The notes under the pieces are model-generated. The model was not told where the DNA came from, did no database searches, and was given only the letters and a program-made list of their open reading frames with translations. 64,000 nt of DNA from Agrococcus sp. SGAir0287. Its GTDB lineage: Bacteria; Actinomycetota; Actinomycetes; Actinomycetales; Microbacteriaceae. The translations under genes and the position numbers were made by a program. Positions 26,149 through 34,303 of the stretch are shown here, in pieces (the stretch's first letter is position 1; each line of letters opens with the position of its first letter). Location of the stretch: assembly GCF_005484985.1 (NCBI RefSeq), contig NZ_CP027942.1, forward strand, positions 2,604,001 to 2,668,000, given 5' to 3'.

Positions 26149-26221
26149 GGCCCCATCGTCTAGCGGCCTAGGACATCGCCCTTTCACGGCGACAGCACGG
26201 GTTCGAATCCCGTTGGGGTCA
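26149..26221 (+). tRNA. tRNA-Glu (TTC)
   Basis: 73 nt. Acceptor GGCCCCA pairs with TGGGGTC (one G-T), D-arm GTC...GAC, anticodon arm TCGCC-CTTTCAC-GGCGA with TTC anticodon, T-arm ACGGG-TTCGAAT-CCCGT, discriminator A. CCA is not encoded. Confidence 0.95.
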
Positions 26222-26237
26222 CTGGTCGATGATGCAA

Positions 26238-26312
26238 GGCCCTGTAGCGCAGTCTGGTTAGCGCGCCGCCCTGTCACGGCGGAGGTCGCGGGTTCAAGTC
26301 CCGTCAGGGTCG
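26238..26312 (+). tRNA. tRNA-Asp (GTC)
   Basis: 75 nt. Acceptor GGCCCTG with CAGGGTC, anticodon arm CCGCC-CTGTCAC-GGCGG with GTC anticodon, T-arm GCGGG-TTCAAGT-CCCGT, discriminator G. CCA is not encoded. 16 bases after tRNA-Glu. Confidence 0.95.
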
Positions 26313-26374
26313 CGGTGCGGCCCCTCGCGAGAGCGAGGGGTTCACGCTAGGTCCGGGGGCCGCGCTCCCGGTCC

Positions 26375-26447
26375 GGCTCTGTAGCTCAGTTGGTAGAGCG
26401 CACGACTGAAAATCGTGAGGTCACGGGATCGACGCCCGTCGGAGCCA
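26375..26447 (+). tRNA. tRNA-Phe (GAA)
   Basis: 73 nt. Acceptor GGCTCTG with CGGAGCC, D-arm GCTC...GAGC, anticodon arm CACGA-CTGAAAA-TCGTG with GAA anticodon, discriminator A, no CCA. The T-arm is ACGGG-ATCGACG-CCCGT: the loop starts with A where T54 is expected. Confidence 0.95.
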
Positions 26448-26471
26448 CGCAGCGGTCGTTACGCCGCTGCT

Positions 26472-26505
26472 GAACCCCCGCGTAGCTTCTACATCGCGGG
26501 GGTTC
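26472..26505 (+). terminator. Terminator of the tRNA cluster
   Basis: 11-bp arms GAACCCCCGCG (26472-26482) and CGCGGGGGTTC (26495-26505), followed by CTTC. A second small hairpin (GCAGCGG...CCGCTGC) precedes it at about 26450. Confidence 0.8.
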
Positions 26506-26602
26506 CTTCATGCCCGGGCGCGTGCTCGGTCGTCGACGCAGCCAGGTCTGCTCGTCGACCGATGGCAGCTCGGGAGGTGCGGGCTGCACGCCGATCTCGG
26601 TG

Positions 26603-27028
26603 TCAGCGCTCCGGGATCAGGCGACGCGCGAGCCGGCTGACGAGACCGAATCGCGGCAGGCCGACCGCCGTCGAGCGCGTGGACGCGTGCACCCGACCCA
26701 GGTCGTCGGCGATCGAGATCCGACAGCGAACCTGCGCACGACGTCCTCGAACCGCGAGCACCCAGAGCTCGAGCGTCGCGCCGACGACCCACTCGGACGG
26801 GATCCGGCGTCGTGCCAGATGCCGTTGCAGGTCCGCCCGAAGGATGCGCGCATCCCTGGTCGCCGCTCGGTCCGATCCCTCGAGGTCGAGCCTCAGGGTG
26901 CTCGAGCCCGAGAGCACCGCCGCGCGAGCGAGATCGCCCAGGATCCAGTCCTGCTCCCACCCCGCGTCGCGGACGAAGTGCCCGGTCATCCCGTCTGCGA
27001 CGTTCTCGAGCTCGATGCGTCTCGCCAC
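26603..27028 (-). CDS. Hypothetical protein, 141 aa
   Basis: A soluble-looking protein starting MARRIELENVADGMTGHFV, rich in Arg and Leu, with no signal peptide or recognisable domain. The central part (LRLDLEGSDR, RRIPSEWVVGATLELWVLAVRGRRAQVRCRI as alternating hydrophobic strands) suggests a beta-rich fold. Start is GTG at 27028, supported by a TAGCCT box ending six bases upstream. I do not recognise the family. Confidence 0.6.
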   Translation of the reverse strand: MARRIELENVADGMTGHFVRDAGWEQDWILGDLARAAVLSGSSTLRLDLEGSDRAATRDARILRADLQRHLARRRIPSEWVVGATLELWVLAVRGRRAQVRCRISIADDLGRVHASTRSTAVGLPRFGLVSRLARRLIPER

Positions 27029-27034
27029 GGCGCG

Positions 27035-27040
27035 AGGCTA
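27035..27040 (-). promoter_or_regulatory. -10 box (leaderless) of the 141-aa hypothetical gene
   Basis: TAGCCT on the minus strand, six bases before the GTG at 27028. Confidence 0.5.
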
Positions 27041-27108
27041 GCCGAGTCGCGAAGCACGTCGGCGGCCCATGCCCGTGGCACGGCACTGCCGGCTGCGAGG
27101 ATGACGGC

Positions 27109-27330
27109 ATGAGCGAGGAGCCGACGCCGGGCGTCTACGAGCACTGGAAGGGCGCGCGGTACGAGGTGCTGGGCGTCGCGTCGCACTCGGAGACGGAGGA
27201 GCGCCTCGTCGTCTACCGGGCCTCGTACGGCGAGCGCGGTCTGTGGGTCCGGCCGGTCGCGATGTTCGTCGAGCGCGTGCAGCAGGACGGCTACGTCGGC
27301 CCGCGCTTCCGGCGCGTCGCCGACGCCTAG
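27109..27330 (+). CDS. DUF1653-family protein, 73 aa
   Basis: Small soluble protein with the DUF1653 core: PGVYEHWKGARYEVLGVASHSETEE, a VVYRASY strand and WVRPVAMFVERV. The family is widespread and uncharacterised, with an SH3-like fold suggested by its strand pattern. The ATG at 27109 follows GAGGAT plus six bases, a weak leaderless -10. Confidence 0.8.
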   Translation: MSEEPTPGVYEHWKGARYEVLGVASHSETEERLVVYRASYGERGLWVRPVAMFVERVQQDGYVGPRFRRVADA

Positions 27331-27372
27331 GCAGTGCGGGACGCGTCCAGCCCCGCCTGCGACGATCGAGGC

Positions 27373-27804
27373 ATGCGAGGCGAGGGACGACCCAGGGCAT
27401 CCGACGTGGTCGTCGGCGTGGTGATGCTCGGCGCTGCCGGCGTCTGCCTGCTCGTGGCGCTGCCGATCGCGCTCGGCCGTGGCGAAGCGCTCGTCGCCGT
27501 GCTGGCCTTCCTGGCCGTGACGATCGCGCTCGCCGCCGTCGGCGTCGCGCTGCTGCTGCCGATGCGCAGCCTCCGTCGCGTGCGCCCGTTCGCCTCGGGG
27601 CTCGTCGTCGCCACGCTCGGCGTGCTCGGTGCCGCGTGCCTCGTCGATCCCGTCGCGCTCACGGCGTCCGCGGGCGCTCGGGGTCCGTCGACGCCGGCGA
27701 TGACGGTCGTGCTCGGCGTGCTGCTGCTCGCGGGCGCCGCGACGACGCTCGTGCTCGCGCTGCGCGGCCTCCGTCGCACGCGCGACGAGCGCCCGGAGGA
27801 GTGA
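27373..27804 (+). CDS. Four-helix membrane protein, 143 aa
   Basis: Four hydrophobic segments (about residues 13-35, 42-66, 75-95 and 110-132) and an Arg-rich C-terminal tail (RRTRDERPEE). No family recognised. The start at 27373 (MRGEGRPRASD) is preferred over 27334 because GACGAT lies six bases upstream, similar to other starts here; this is modest support. Confidence 0.6.
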   Translation: MRGEGRPRASDVVVGVVMLGAAGVCLLVALPIALGRGEALVAVLAFLAVTIALAAVGVALLLPMRSLRRVRPFASGLVVATLGVLGAACLVDPVALTASAGARGPSTPAMTVVLGVLLLAGAATTLVLALRGLRRTRDERPEE

Positions 27805-27816
27805 CGCCGCGACCGG

Positions 27817-28416
27817 TCAGGCGCGGATCGCGTCCTCGCTCGCGAGGCGCGGCTCGGTGCGCAGCTCGGGACGCACGCCCGCCTTGTCGGCGTAGAAGGC
27901 GCGGATGCGATCCATGTCGGTCGGCACGTCGCCCGTGAGGTGGAACGTGGGGCCGAGCCCCGCCGTCATCGTCGTCACGTCCGGGTAGCCGAGCGTGACG
28001 GGCAGGCCCGTCGCGACCGCGATGCGGTGGAAGCCGCTGCGCCAGTGCGTGCCGGAGCCGCGCGTGCCCTCCGGGGTCACGACGAGCTGGATCTCCTCGC
28101 CGCCCTCGATGAGCGCGATGACCTCGTCGACGATGCGCGACGGATCGCGGCGGTCGACGGGGATGCCGCCGAGGCGGCGCATGATCCAGCCGGCCGGACC
28201 GCGGAAGAGCTGGTGCTTGCCGAGGAAGCGCGGGCTGATGCCGTGCGACCACGCGATCGCGAGCATGAGCACGAAGTCCCAGTTCGACGTGTGCGGAGCG
28301 CCGATGACGATGCGGGAGCCCTGCACCGCCGGCTCCTCGCGGACGAGCGTCCATCGGCTGCAGCGCCAGTACAGGCCGGCGATCGCCCGCCGGACGGGCA
28401 TGCGTCGTCGCGTCAT
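27817..28416 (-). CDS. PlsC-like 1-acyl-glycerol-phosphate acyltransferase
   Basis: A 199-residue glycerolipid acyltransferase. The HX4D catalytic motif is HTSNWD (about residues 42-47), and the substrate motif is TPEGTR (about 113-118). The enzyme would act at the membrane interface in phospholipid synthesis or remodelling. No signal peptide. The ATG at 28416 has GGGGAG close upstream; a TAGCGT box lies about 36 bases upstream. Confidence 0.88.
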   Translation of the reverse strand: MTRRRMPVRRAIAGLYWRCSRWTLVREEPAVQGSRIVIGAPHTSNWDFVLMLAIAWSHGISPRFLGKHQLFRGPAGWIMRRLGGIPVDRRDPSRIVDEVIALIEGGEEIQLVVTPEGTRGSGTHWRSGFHRIAVATGLPVTLGYPDVTTMTAGLGPTFHLTGDVPTDMDRIRAFYADKAGVRPELRTEPRLASEDAIRA

Positions 28417-28498
28417 CGTCTCCCCCGAGTCCGAGTCCTCGCATCCACGCTACGCGGGAGCGCATGCCGCATCGCGACCGAAGGGCCGTCGTGGGGGA

Positions 28499-28548
28499 CG
28501 CATCTCGTCGCGAGGCGCCGCGAGCGGCGTCGCTCGCGACGAGATGCG
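28499..28548. repeat. Long inverted repeat (possible terminator) after the SHOCT gene
   Basis: 16-bp arms CGCATCTCGTCGCGAG (28499-28514) and complement (28533-28548). The 18-base loop can itself fold (CGCCGC-GA-GCGGCG). It follows the stop of the 28571-28861 gene. Member of the CACGAGATG-type long-loop repeat family. Confidence 0.7.
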
Positions 28549-28570
28549 GCCATCCCGGCGGGCGAGCGGC

Positions 28571-28861
28571 TCAGCGCCGGTCGCGCTCGCTGCGCAGCAC
28601 CTCGAGGCGCGCGCGGTACTCGGTCTCGTCGATCTCGCCGTTCGCGAACCGGGTCGCGAGCGCCTGCTCGCCCGCGGCGGCCGCGTGCACGAACGGGCGG
28701 CGACGCAGCGACCGGCGCAGCAGCAGCACGACGGCCACGATGATCCCGATCCACAGCAGCGGGATCAGGATCCTGAGGAACCACAGCGGGCCGCCGCCGG
28801 GTCCGAAGCGGTCGAGCTGCTCGACGAGCGCCGGCGCCGCCTGCGCGATGGTGATGGACAT
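28571..28861 (-). CDS. SHOCT-domain membrane protein, 96 aa
   Basis: One transmembrane helix (FLRILIPLLWIGIIVAVVLLL, about residues 28-47), a basic stretch, then a C-terminal SHOCT-like helix pair (ALATRFANGEIDETEYRARLEVL). Such proteins are small and of unknown role. The ATG at 28861 has AGGAGG six bases upstream. It lies next to a two-component system but on its own. Confidence 0.8.
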   Translation of the reverse strand: MSITIAQAAPALVEQLDRFGPGGGPLWFLRILIPLLWIGIIVAVVLLLRRSLRRRPFVHAAAAGEQALATRFANGEIDETEYRARLEVLRSERDRR

Positions 28862-28979
28862 GTCGGTCCTCCTGACCTGCGGTCGCCCTGACCGCCACGT
28901 CGAGGCTCCCGCCGCGCACCCCGTCCGCGCGTCCGGCGTCGGGATGCACCTGCTGCCTCCCCCAGGAGGCGGTCGGCGA

Positions 28980-29645
28980 TCAGCCCTGCGCCCACCCGGG
29001 TCGCACGAGGCCCGTCTCGTAGGCGAGCACGACGAGCCGCACGCGATCGCGCGCCCCGAGCTTGCCCATCATGCGCGACACGTGCGTCTTCGTCGTCAAC
29101 GGGCTCAGCACGAGCCGCGCGGCGATCTCCTCGTTCGTGAGGCCCTCGCCGACGAGCGCGAGCACCTCGCGCTCGCGCTCGGTGAGCGCGGCGAGCGGTG
29201 CCGCGTCGACCGGTCGAATGCCGTCCGCGACGCGCTCGAGCAGACGCCTGGTGACGGAGGGGCTGAGCAGCGCGTCGCCCTCCGCGGCGACGCGCACGGC
29301 GCGCAGCAGGTCGACGGGGTCGGCGTCCTTCACGACGTACCCGCTCGCGCCGGCCACGATCGCGTCGCCGACGAGCTCGTCGAGCTCGAAGGTGGTCACG
29401 ACGACGATGCGCGTGCCGGCGAGATCGGGATCGGCGACGATGCTCCGCGTCGCCCAGAGCCCGTCGCGCCCCGGCATCCGGATGTCCATGAGCACGACGT
29501 CGGGCCGCTCGGCGCGCACGAGGGCCACGGCATCCTCGCCCGTCGCCGCCTCGCCCACGACCTCCATGTCGGGCTCGGAGTCGACCAGCGCGTGGAGGCC
29601 GGCCCGGATGAGCGCCTGGTCGTCGACGAGGGCGACGCGGATCAC
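28980..29645 (-). CDS. NarL/LuxR-family response regulator
   Basis: A 221-residue regulator with an N-terminal receiver domain (DD at residues 8-9, phospho-acceptor Asp in VVLMDIRMPG at about residue 54, conserved Lys in YVVKDA) and a C-terminal LuxR helix-turn-helix (LTEREREVLALVGEGLTNEEIAARL). Start GTG overlaps the kinase stop (GTGA), so the pair is coupled. Target genes are unknown. Confidence 0.93.
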   Translation of the reverse strand: MIRVALVDDQALIRAGLHALVDSEPDMEVVGEAATGEDAVALVRAERPDVVLMDIRMPGRDGLWATRSIVADPDLAGTRIVVVTTFELDELVGDAIVAGASGYVVKDADPVDLLRAVRVAAEGDALLSPSVTRRLLERVADGIRPVDAAPLAALTEREREVLALVGEGLTNEEIAARLVLSPLTTKTHVSRMMGKLGARDRVRLVVLAYETGLVRPGWAQG

Positions 29646-30802
29646 GGTGCCTCCGGGAAGGTCGCGACGACGGCGAAGCCGCGGCCGGACGGGCCCGCCT
29701 CGAGCGTGCCGCCCAGCAGCGCCGCCCGCTCGCGCATGCCGAGGATGCCGGTGCCGGCGCCGGGCGTCGCGGGCGCGGGACCCGCTGGACCGTCGTCGAC
29801 GATGGCGGCGCGGGCGGCCCCGTCCGCGCGCGACAGCGCGATGCGCACCGTCGCGCCGGGCGCGTGGCGCGCGGCGTTCGTGAGCGCCTCGCGCACGATG
29901 CGCACGATCGCCGACTGGATCGCCGTCGCCGGCCTCGGCTGGAGCGCGTCGGCGATCTCGACGCGGACGCCCATCGCCGTCGCGCTCGCCACGATCGCGT
30001 CGAGCGCGTCGAGGCTCGCCTCGGGCACGAGCGGCCCCGTGGCCTCGCCGCGCAGCACGCCGAGCATGTGGCGCACGTCGTCGAGCGCCTGCCTGCTCGT
30101 GTCGCGGATGGTCGCGAGCGCCTCGGTCGCGCGGGCGGGCTCGCGGTCGGCGAGGTGCAGCGCGACGTTCGCCTGGACGGAGATCGACGAGAGCGAGTGC
30201 GCCAGCACGTCGTGCAGCTCGCGGGCCATGGCCTCGCGCTCGCTCGCCTGCCGCGTGCGCGCCTGCTCCTCCGCCTGCTCACGGGCGAGGCGCTCCTGCT
30301 CGCGGCGGGCGCGCCGCGCGGTCGCGATGACGAGCACGATCGTCAACGCGACGCACGTCATGACCGACGTCACGATCCAGCCCCTCGGCGGGCTCACGAT
30401 CGAGATCGTCACGACCGCGGCGACGAGCGTGCCGACGACGGCGCCGACGGCCCAGATCGCCTCCCCGCGGCGCACGGCCAGCACGATCGCGAACGCGAAG
30501 GGCAGCACGCCGATCGGCGGCGGCCACGGCACGAGGATCCAGGTGAGCGTCGCGGACGCCGCGGCGACGAGCATCCCCGTCCGCGGCCAGCGGTCGACGA
30601 CGAGCAGCGCGAGGGATGCGACGATCCCCGCGATGACGCTCGCGGCGGCGAGCGCGGGTGCGATGCCGCCGAGACCGAGCTCGCGCCAGCCGAGCATCGG
30701 CCGGCCCGTCATGCCGAGGCGCCCGAGCTGCACGGCCGTGACGACGACGAGCGAGACGACCGCGCCCGCGATCGCGAGTCTCGACGGGCGCGGGGACGGC
30801 AT
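29642..30802 (-). CDS. Sensor histidine kinase (HisKA_3 type)
   Basis: A 386-residue membrane kinase. About five to six hydrophobic segments (residues 8-150), a short coiled linker (REQERLAREQAEEQART), the HisKA_3 dimerisation box ELHDVLAHSLSSI with the phosphorylated His, and a HATPase with N-box EALTNAARHAPG and G-rich GTGILGMRERAALLGG. Partner of the regulator downstream. The ATG at 30802 is six bases after a TACGCT box, which rejects the longer upstream reading. Confidence 0.93.
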   Translation of the reverse strand: MPSPRPSRLAIAGAVVSLVVVTAVQLGRLGMTGRPMLGWRELGLGGIAPALAAASVIAGIVASLALLVVDRWPRTGMLVAAASATLTWILVPWPPPIGVLPFAFAIVLAVRRGEAIWAVGAVVGTLVAAVVTISIVSPPRGWIVTSVMTCVALTIVLVIATARRARREQERLAREQAEEQARTRQASEREAMARELHDVLAHSLSSISVQANVALHLADREPARATEALATIRDTSRQALDDVRHMLGVLRGEATGPLVPEASLDALDAIVASATAMGVRVEIADALQPRPATAIQSAIVRIVREALTNAARHAPGATVRIALSRADGAARAAIVDDGPAGPAPATPGAGTGILGMRERAALLGGTLEAGPSGRGFAVVATFPEAP

Positions 30803-30808
30803 GGCGTC

Positions 30809-30814
30809 AGCGTA
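30809..30814 (-). promoter_or_regulatory. -10 box (leaderless) of the two-component operon
   Basis: TACGCT on the minus strand, six bases before the ATG at 30802. Confidence 0.6.
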
Positions 30815-30987
30815 GCCAGCGTGCGCCAGCGAGGCGTCGGCCGAGGGGAGGCGGCCGACTGCTCCCCCGGGAGGCGGCTCGACGGGGATCGGGACGTGTT
30901 GCGCCGGGCGCGCCGGTGCTCGGTCGGCCGTCACATGACGACGCACCGCAGCCCCACGTGGGAGGACGCGGCTACGGTGGCCGGACC

Positions 30988-31995
30988 ATGGCGAACCTCC
31001 CCGTCCTCGACCTCTCCGATCTCGACCGCGGCGAGGCGGCAGCAGCCGCCTTCCGCACGCGCCTGCGCGAGGCGACGCGCGACGTCGGCTTCCTGTACCT
31101 CGTCGGCCACGGCGTCGACGACGACTTGCAGAGCCGGGTGCACGGACTCGCCAGGGCGTTCTTCGCGCTGCCCGAGGATCGCAAGCTCGCGATCGAGAAC
31201 GTCACGAGCCCGCACTTCCGCGGCTACACGCGGCTCGGCGGCGAGCGCACCGAGGGCAAGGTCGATCGGCGCGAGCAGATCGACGTCGGTCCCGAGCGGG
31301 AGCCCTCCGACCGCGACGACGCCGACTACTGGCGGCTGCAGGGCCCGAACCTCTGGCCCGAGTCGCTGCCCGAGCTCGAGGTCGTCGTGCGCGAGTGGCA
31401 CGACCGGCTCACCGACGTCGGGCGGCGGCTGCTCGCCGCCTGGGCGCAGTCGCTCGGCGCACCCGCCGACGTCTTCGACGACGCCTTCGCCGATCCCTTC
31501 ACGCTCATCAAGATCGTGCGCTACCCCGGCTCCGACGCGCGCCGCGACGGCCAGGGCGTCGGCGCGCACAAGGACTCCGGCGTCCTGACGCTCCTGTGGG
31601 TCGAGCCCGGCAAGGACGGCCTGCAGGTCGAGATCGACGGAGCGTGGGTGGATGCGCCGCCGATCGACGGCGCCTTCGTCGTGAACATCGGCGAGCTGCT
31701 CGAGCACGCGACGAACGGCTACCTCCAGGCGACGCGGCACCGCGTGCTGACGCCGCGGTCGGGCGAGGACCGCGTCTCCATCCCCTTCTTCCTCAATCCC
31801 GGGCTCGACGCGCGCATCCCCGTGCTCGACCTCCCGCCGGCGCTCGCCGCGGAGGCGGGCGGCGTCTCGCAGGACCCGGCGAACCCGATCTACGCCACCT
31901 ACGGCGAGAACGCGCTGAAGTCGCGGCTGCGGGCGCATCCGGACGTCGCGGCGATCCACCACCCGGACCTCGTCGCGGCCCGGGCGGCGTCCTAG
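30988..31995 (+). CDS. 2-oxoglutarate/Fe(II)-dependent oxygenase (isopenicillin N synthase-like)
   Basis: A 335-residue cytosolic dioxygenase: DIOX_N domain (DVGFLYLVGHGVD) followed by the 2OG-FeII domain with iron ligands HKD (in VGAHKDSGVL) and a distal His in ATRHRVLTP, and the RVSIPFF segment holding the 2OG-binding Arg. Substrate unknown; bacterial members modify small molecules. The ATG at 30988 lies nine bases after TACGGT, giving a 2-3 base leader. Confidence 0.9.
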   Translation: MANLPVLDLSDLDRGEAAAAAFRTRLREATRDVGFLYLVGHGVDDDLQSRVHGLARAFFALPEDRKLAIENVTSPHFRGYTRLGGERTEGKVDRREQIDVGPEREPSDRDDADYWRLQGPNLWPESLPELEVVVREWHDRLTDVGRRLLAAWAQSLGAPADVFDDAFADPFTLIKIVRYPGSDARRDGQGVGAHKDSGVLTLLWVEPGKDGLQVEIDGAWVDAPPIDGAFVVNIGELLEHATNGYLQATRHRVLTPRSGEDRVSIPFFLNPGLDARIPVLDLPPALAAEAGGVSQDPANPIYATYGENALKSRLRAHPDVAAIHHPDLVAARAAS

Positions 31996-32021
31996 CCGCC
32001 GACGGCTCGTCGGCCCGCGCC

Positions 32022-32027
32022 TACGCT
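32022..32027 (+). promoter_or_regulatory. -10 box (leaderless) of the 121-aa gene
   Basis: TACGCT followed by GGAGAG and the ATG at 32034. Confidence 0.55.
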
Positions 32028-32033
32028 GGAGAG

Positions 32034-32399
32034 ATGTTCACGCGACGCGAGGCCGCCATCCGCCTCGACATCCCCGTGGAGATGGCTGAGCGGCACGGCA
32101 TCCCCGCGATGATCCGCGACGGGGAGCTGACGGCGATCGAGGCGGAGCCACCTGCCTGGCTCCTGCAGTCCCGCGCCGACCGGCGCCCGGGCGCGCGGCC
32201 GGTCTGGGTGCGGCTCGAGTGCGTCGTGTGCGGGCTCGAGGAGTGGGAGCGGCCGAAGAAGTGGTGGCCGGAGCTCACGATGGTGCTGTGCGACCGCCAC
32301 GACCCCTCCGAGGCGCCGCGGCCGGCAGCCGGCACGGTGCGATCGGAGATCGACGGCATCGGTGGCCGCTTCGTCGGGATCGTCGACTCGCCCGCCTGA
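32034..32399 (+). CDS. Putative zinc-binding protein, 121 aa
   Basis: Starts MFTRREAAIRLDIPVEMAERHG, which resembles a helix-turn-helix-like N-terminus. A C-x2-C-x19-C-x2-H arrangement (CVVC ... CDRH, about residues 65-91) could bind zinc. Trp-rich between the pairs (EEWERPKKWWPE). I do not recognise the family. The leaderless -10 box fixes the start. Confidence 0.65.
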   Translation: MFTRREAAIRLDIPVEMAERHGIPAMIRDGELTAIEAEPPAWLLQSRADRRPGARPVWVRLECVVCGLEEWERPKKWWPELTMVLCDRHDPSEAPRPAAGTVRSEIDGIGGRFVGIVDSPA

Positions 32400-32404
32400 G
32401 GCAT

Positions 32405-33380
32405 CGACGGCCCTCTGCGGCTGCGGCCTCCTCGGCCAGCCGTGCGACCCGACCGACGAGCGGGACCCTTTCGAGGCTCGCTTCGCTCGCACCTCAAGGG
32501 CCGGTTCTGGGGCGGCCCCACGCAGTTGGTCGAGGAGCGCGCGAGCGCAGCGAGCACGCGTCACGAGACCACGCGACCGCCGCACCCGCGCAGCCACGCG
32601 CTCGGTCGCGTCGAGCGCGCACGGCACGAGGTCTCGTGACGGCTGCAGCCTGCGGCTGCGGCCTCCTCGACCAGCTGATGGGAGCATGCGGGTGCGGGTG
32701 CGGGGGCCCTTTCGAGGCTCGCTTCGCTCGCACCTCAAGGGCCGGTACGGGGAAGGGGCTCCCTGACCAGCCGGTCGAGGAGCGCGCGAGCCGCCAGGCG
32801 AGCACGCGTCACGAGACCACGCGACCGCCGCACCCGCGCAGCCACGTGCTCGGTCGCGCTGAGCAGGCACGCACGAGGTCTCGTGACGGCTGCAGCCTGC
32901 GGCTGCGGCCCCCTCGACCGGCTGATGGGGACACGCGGGTGCGAGGGACCCTTTCGAGGCTCGCTCCGCTCGCACCTCAAGGGCCGGTTCTGGGGCGGCC
33001 CCACGCAGTTGGTCGAGGAGCGCGCGAGCGCAGCGAGCACGCGTCACGAGACCACGCGACCGCCGCACCCGCGCAGCCACGTGCTCGGTCGCGCTGAGCA
33101 GGCACGCACGAGGTCTCGTGACGGCTGCAGCCCGCGGCTGCGGCCTCCTCGACCGGCTGATGGGGACACGCGGGTGCGAGGGACCCTTTCGAGGCTCGCT
33201 CCGCTCGCACCTCAAGGGCCGGTACCGGGAAGGGGCTCCCTGACCAGCCGGTCGAGGAGCGCGCGAGCCGCCAGGCGAGCACGCGTCACGAGACCACGCG
33301 AGCGCCGCTCCGTCCCAGCCACGCGCCCGGCCGCGTCGGGGCACGTCCCGACGTCCCGCCACGGCCCTCGCCGGCCGAGG
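32405..33380. repeat. Intergenic palindromic repeat block C (tandem dimer)
   Basis: Nearly 1 kb with no credible gene between convergent genes. TCGAGGCTCG begins at 32471, 32712, 32954 and 33189 (spacing about 240). Units 1 and 3 share GGTTCTGGGGCGGCCCC-ACGCAG; units 2 and 4 share GGAAGGGGCTCCCTGACCAG, so the basic structure is a 477-483 bp dimer repeated twice. Every unit has a GGTCGAGGAGCGCGCGAGC arm, a CACGCGTCACGAGACC...GAGGTCTCGTGACGGC inner palindrome, and a CCTCCTCGACC closing arm. The second block is closely similar to the first, suggesting recent duplication. Confidence 0.85.
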
Positions 33381-33388
33381 CTGGAGCG

Positions 33389-34303
33389 TCAGCGCCCCAG
33401 CGTCTCGACGAGGCGCACGAGGTTGCGCGTCGCCATCGTCACGGTGAGGGGGCCGACGCGAGGCACGAACGCCGACGCGACCTCCAGCGCCGAGTCGTCG
33501 AAGTTCCGGCGCTCCGCGACGTTCACGAGCAGCGCCCCGGGCTTCAGCTCGGCGCCCGTGATGGGCTCGAACGCGGGCGCCGGCACCGCCGACACCACGA
33601 CGTCGGCCTCCGCGAGCGCCTCGGCGCGCGACGCCGTCGAGTCGCGCACGTCGTGCGTGTGCCTGCCGATCGCCGGCTCGAGCAGCAGCGAGCCGTGCAC
33701 GTCGAGGGAGTGCACGCGCGCGCCGTCGTTCGCGAGCATCGCCGCGAGCGGGCGGCCGACGATGTCGGACCGGTTCACGACGCACGCCGTGAGGCCCTCG
33801 AGCGGCGCCTCCGAGCCCTCGCCGCGCATCCCCGCGTGCTGCAGCAGCTTGAGGATCGCGAGCGGCGTGCAGGGCAGGATCGCGCGCTTCGCGCCGTCGT
33901 CGTCGACGAACCGGCGGTTCTCGTAGAGCAGGCGGCTCCAGAAGGAGTGCATGCCCTCGATGTCCTTGCGCGGGTCGACGAGCTCGCGCAGCCAGCGGTC
34001 GGCGGCGGCATCCATGAGCGGGTAGTAGAGGAAGATGCCGTCGACGTCGCGGTCGGCGTTCGCCGCGGCGATCGCGGCCTCGACCTCGTCGGCGCCGACG
34101 TGCCGCACCTCCATGGCGATGCCCACGGCCTCGCAGCCCTTCCGCGCGTAGCGCGCGTACGTCGCCGCGGGGCCGTCGTCCTGGCTGAGGATGCCGACGA
34201 CGCGGAGGCTCCGACCGCGCTCGACCAGCGCCGCGACGGCGGAGCTCACCTCGTCGCGGTACGCGCGGGCGACCTCGGACGGGTCGACGATGGTGGCGGT
34301 CAT
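33389..34303 (-). CDS. Methylenetetrahydrofolate dehydrogenase, Mtd1-like (monofunctional)
   Basis: A 304-residue FolD-superfamily enzyme, but closest in motif to yeast NAD-dependent Mtd1: VVNRSDIVGRPLAAMLANDG followed by ARVHSLDV. Key substitutions: the Lys needed for cyclohydrolase activity in FolD (four residues after the conserved Tyr) is Ala53 here, and the FolD active-site Gln (in VQLPLP) is Tyr93 (LYYPLM). The KDIEG Asp is kept. I infer a dehydrogenase without cyclohydrolase activity, oxidising methylene- to methenyl-THF. The ATG overlaps the stop of the cyclodeaminase-family gene (ATGA), which would supply the missing step. Confidence 0.85.
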   Translation of the reverse strand: MTATIVDPSEVARAYRDEVSSAVAALVERGRSLRVVGILSQDDGPAATYARYARKGCEAVGIAMEVRHVGADEVEAAIAAANADRDVDGIFLYYPLMDAAADRWLRELVDPRKDIEGMHSFWSRLLYENRRFVDDDGAKRAILPCTPLAILKLLQHAGMRGEGSEAPLEGLTACVVNRSDIVGRPLAAMLANDGARVHSLDVHGSLLLEPAIGRHTHDVRDSTASRAEALAEADVVVSAVPAPAFEPITGAELKPGALLVNVAERRNFDDSALEVASAFVPRVGPLTVTMATRNLVRLVETLGR

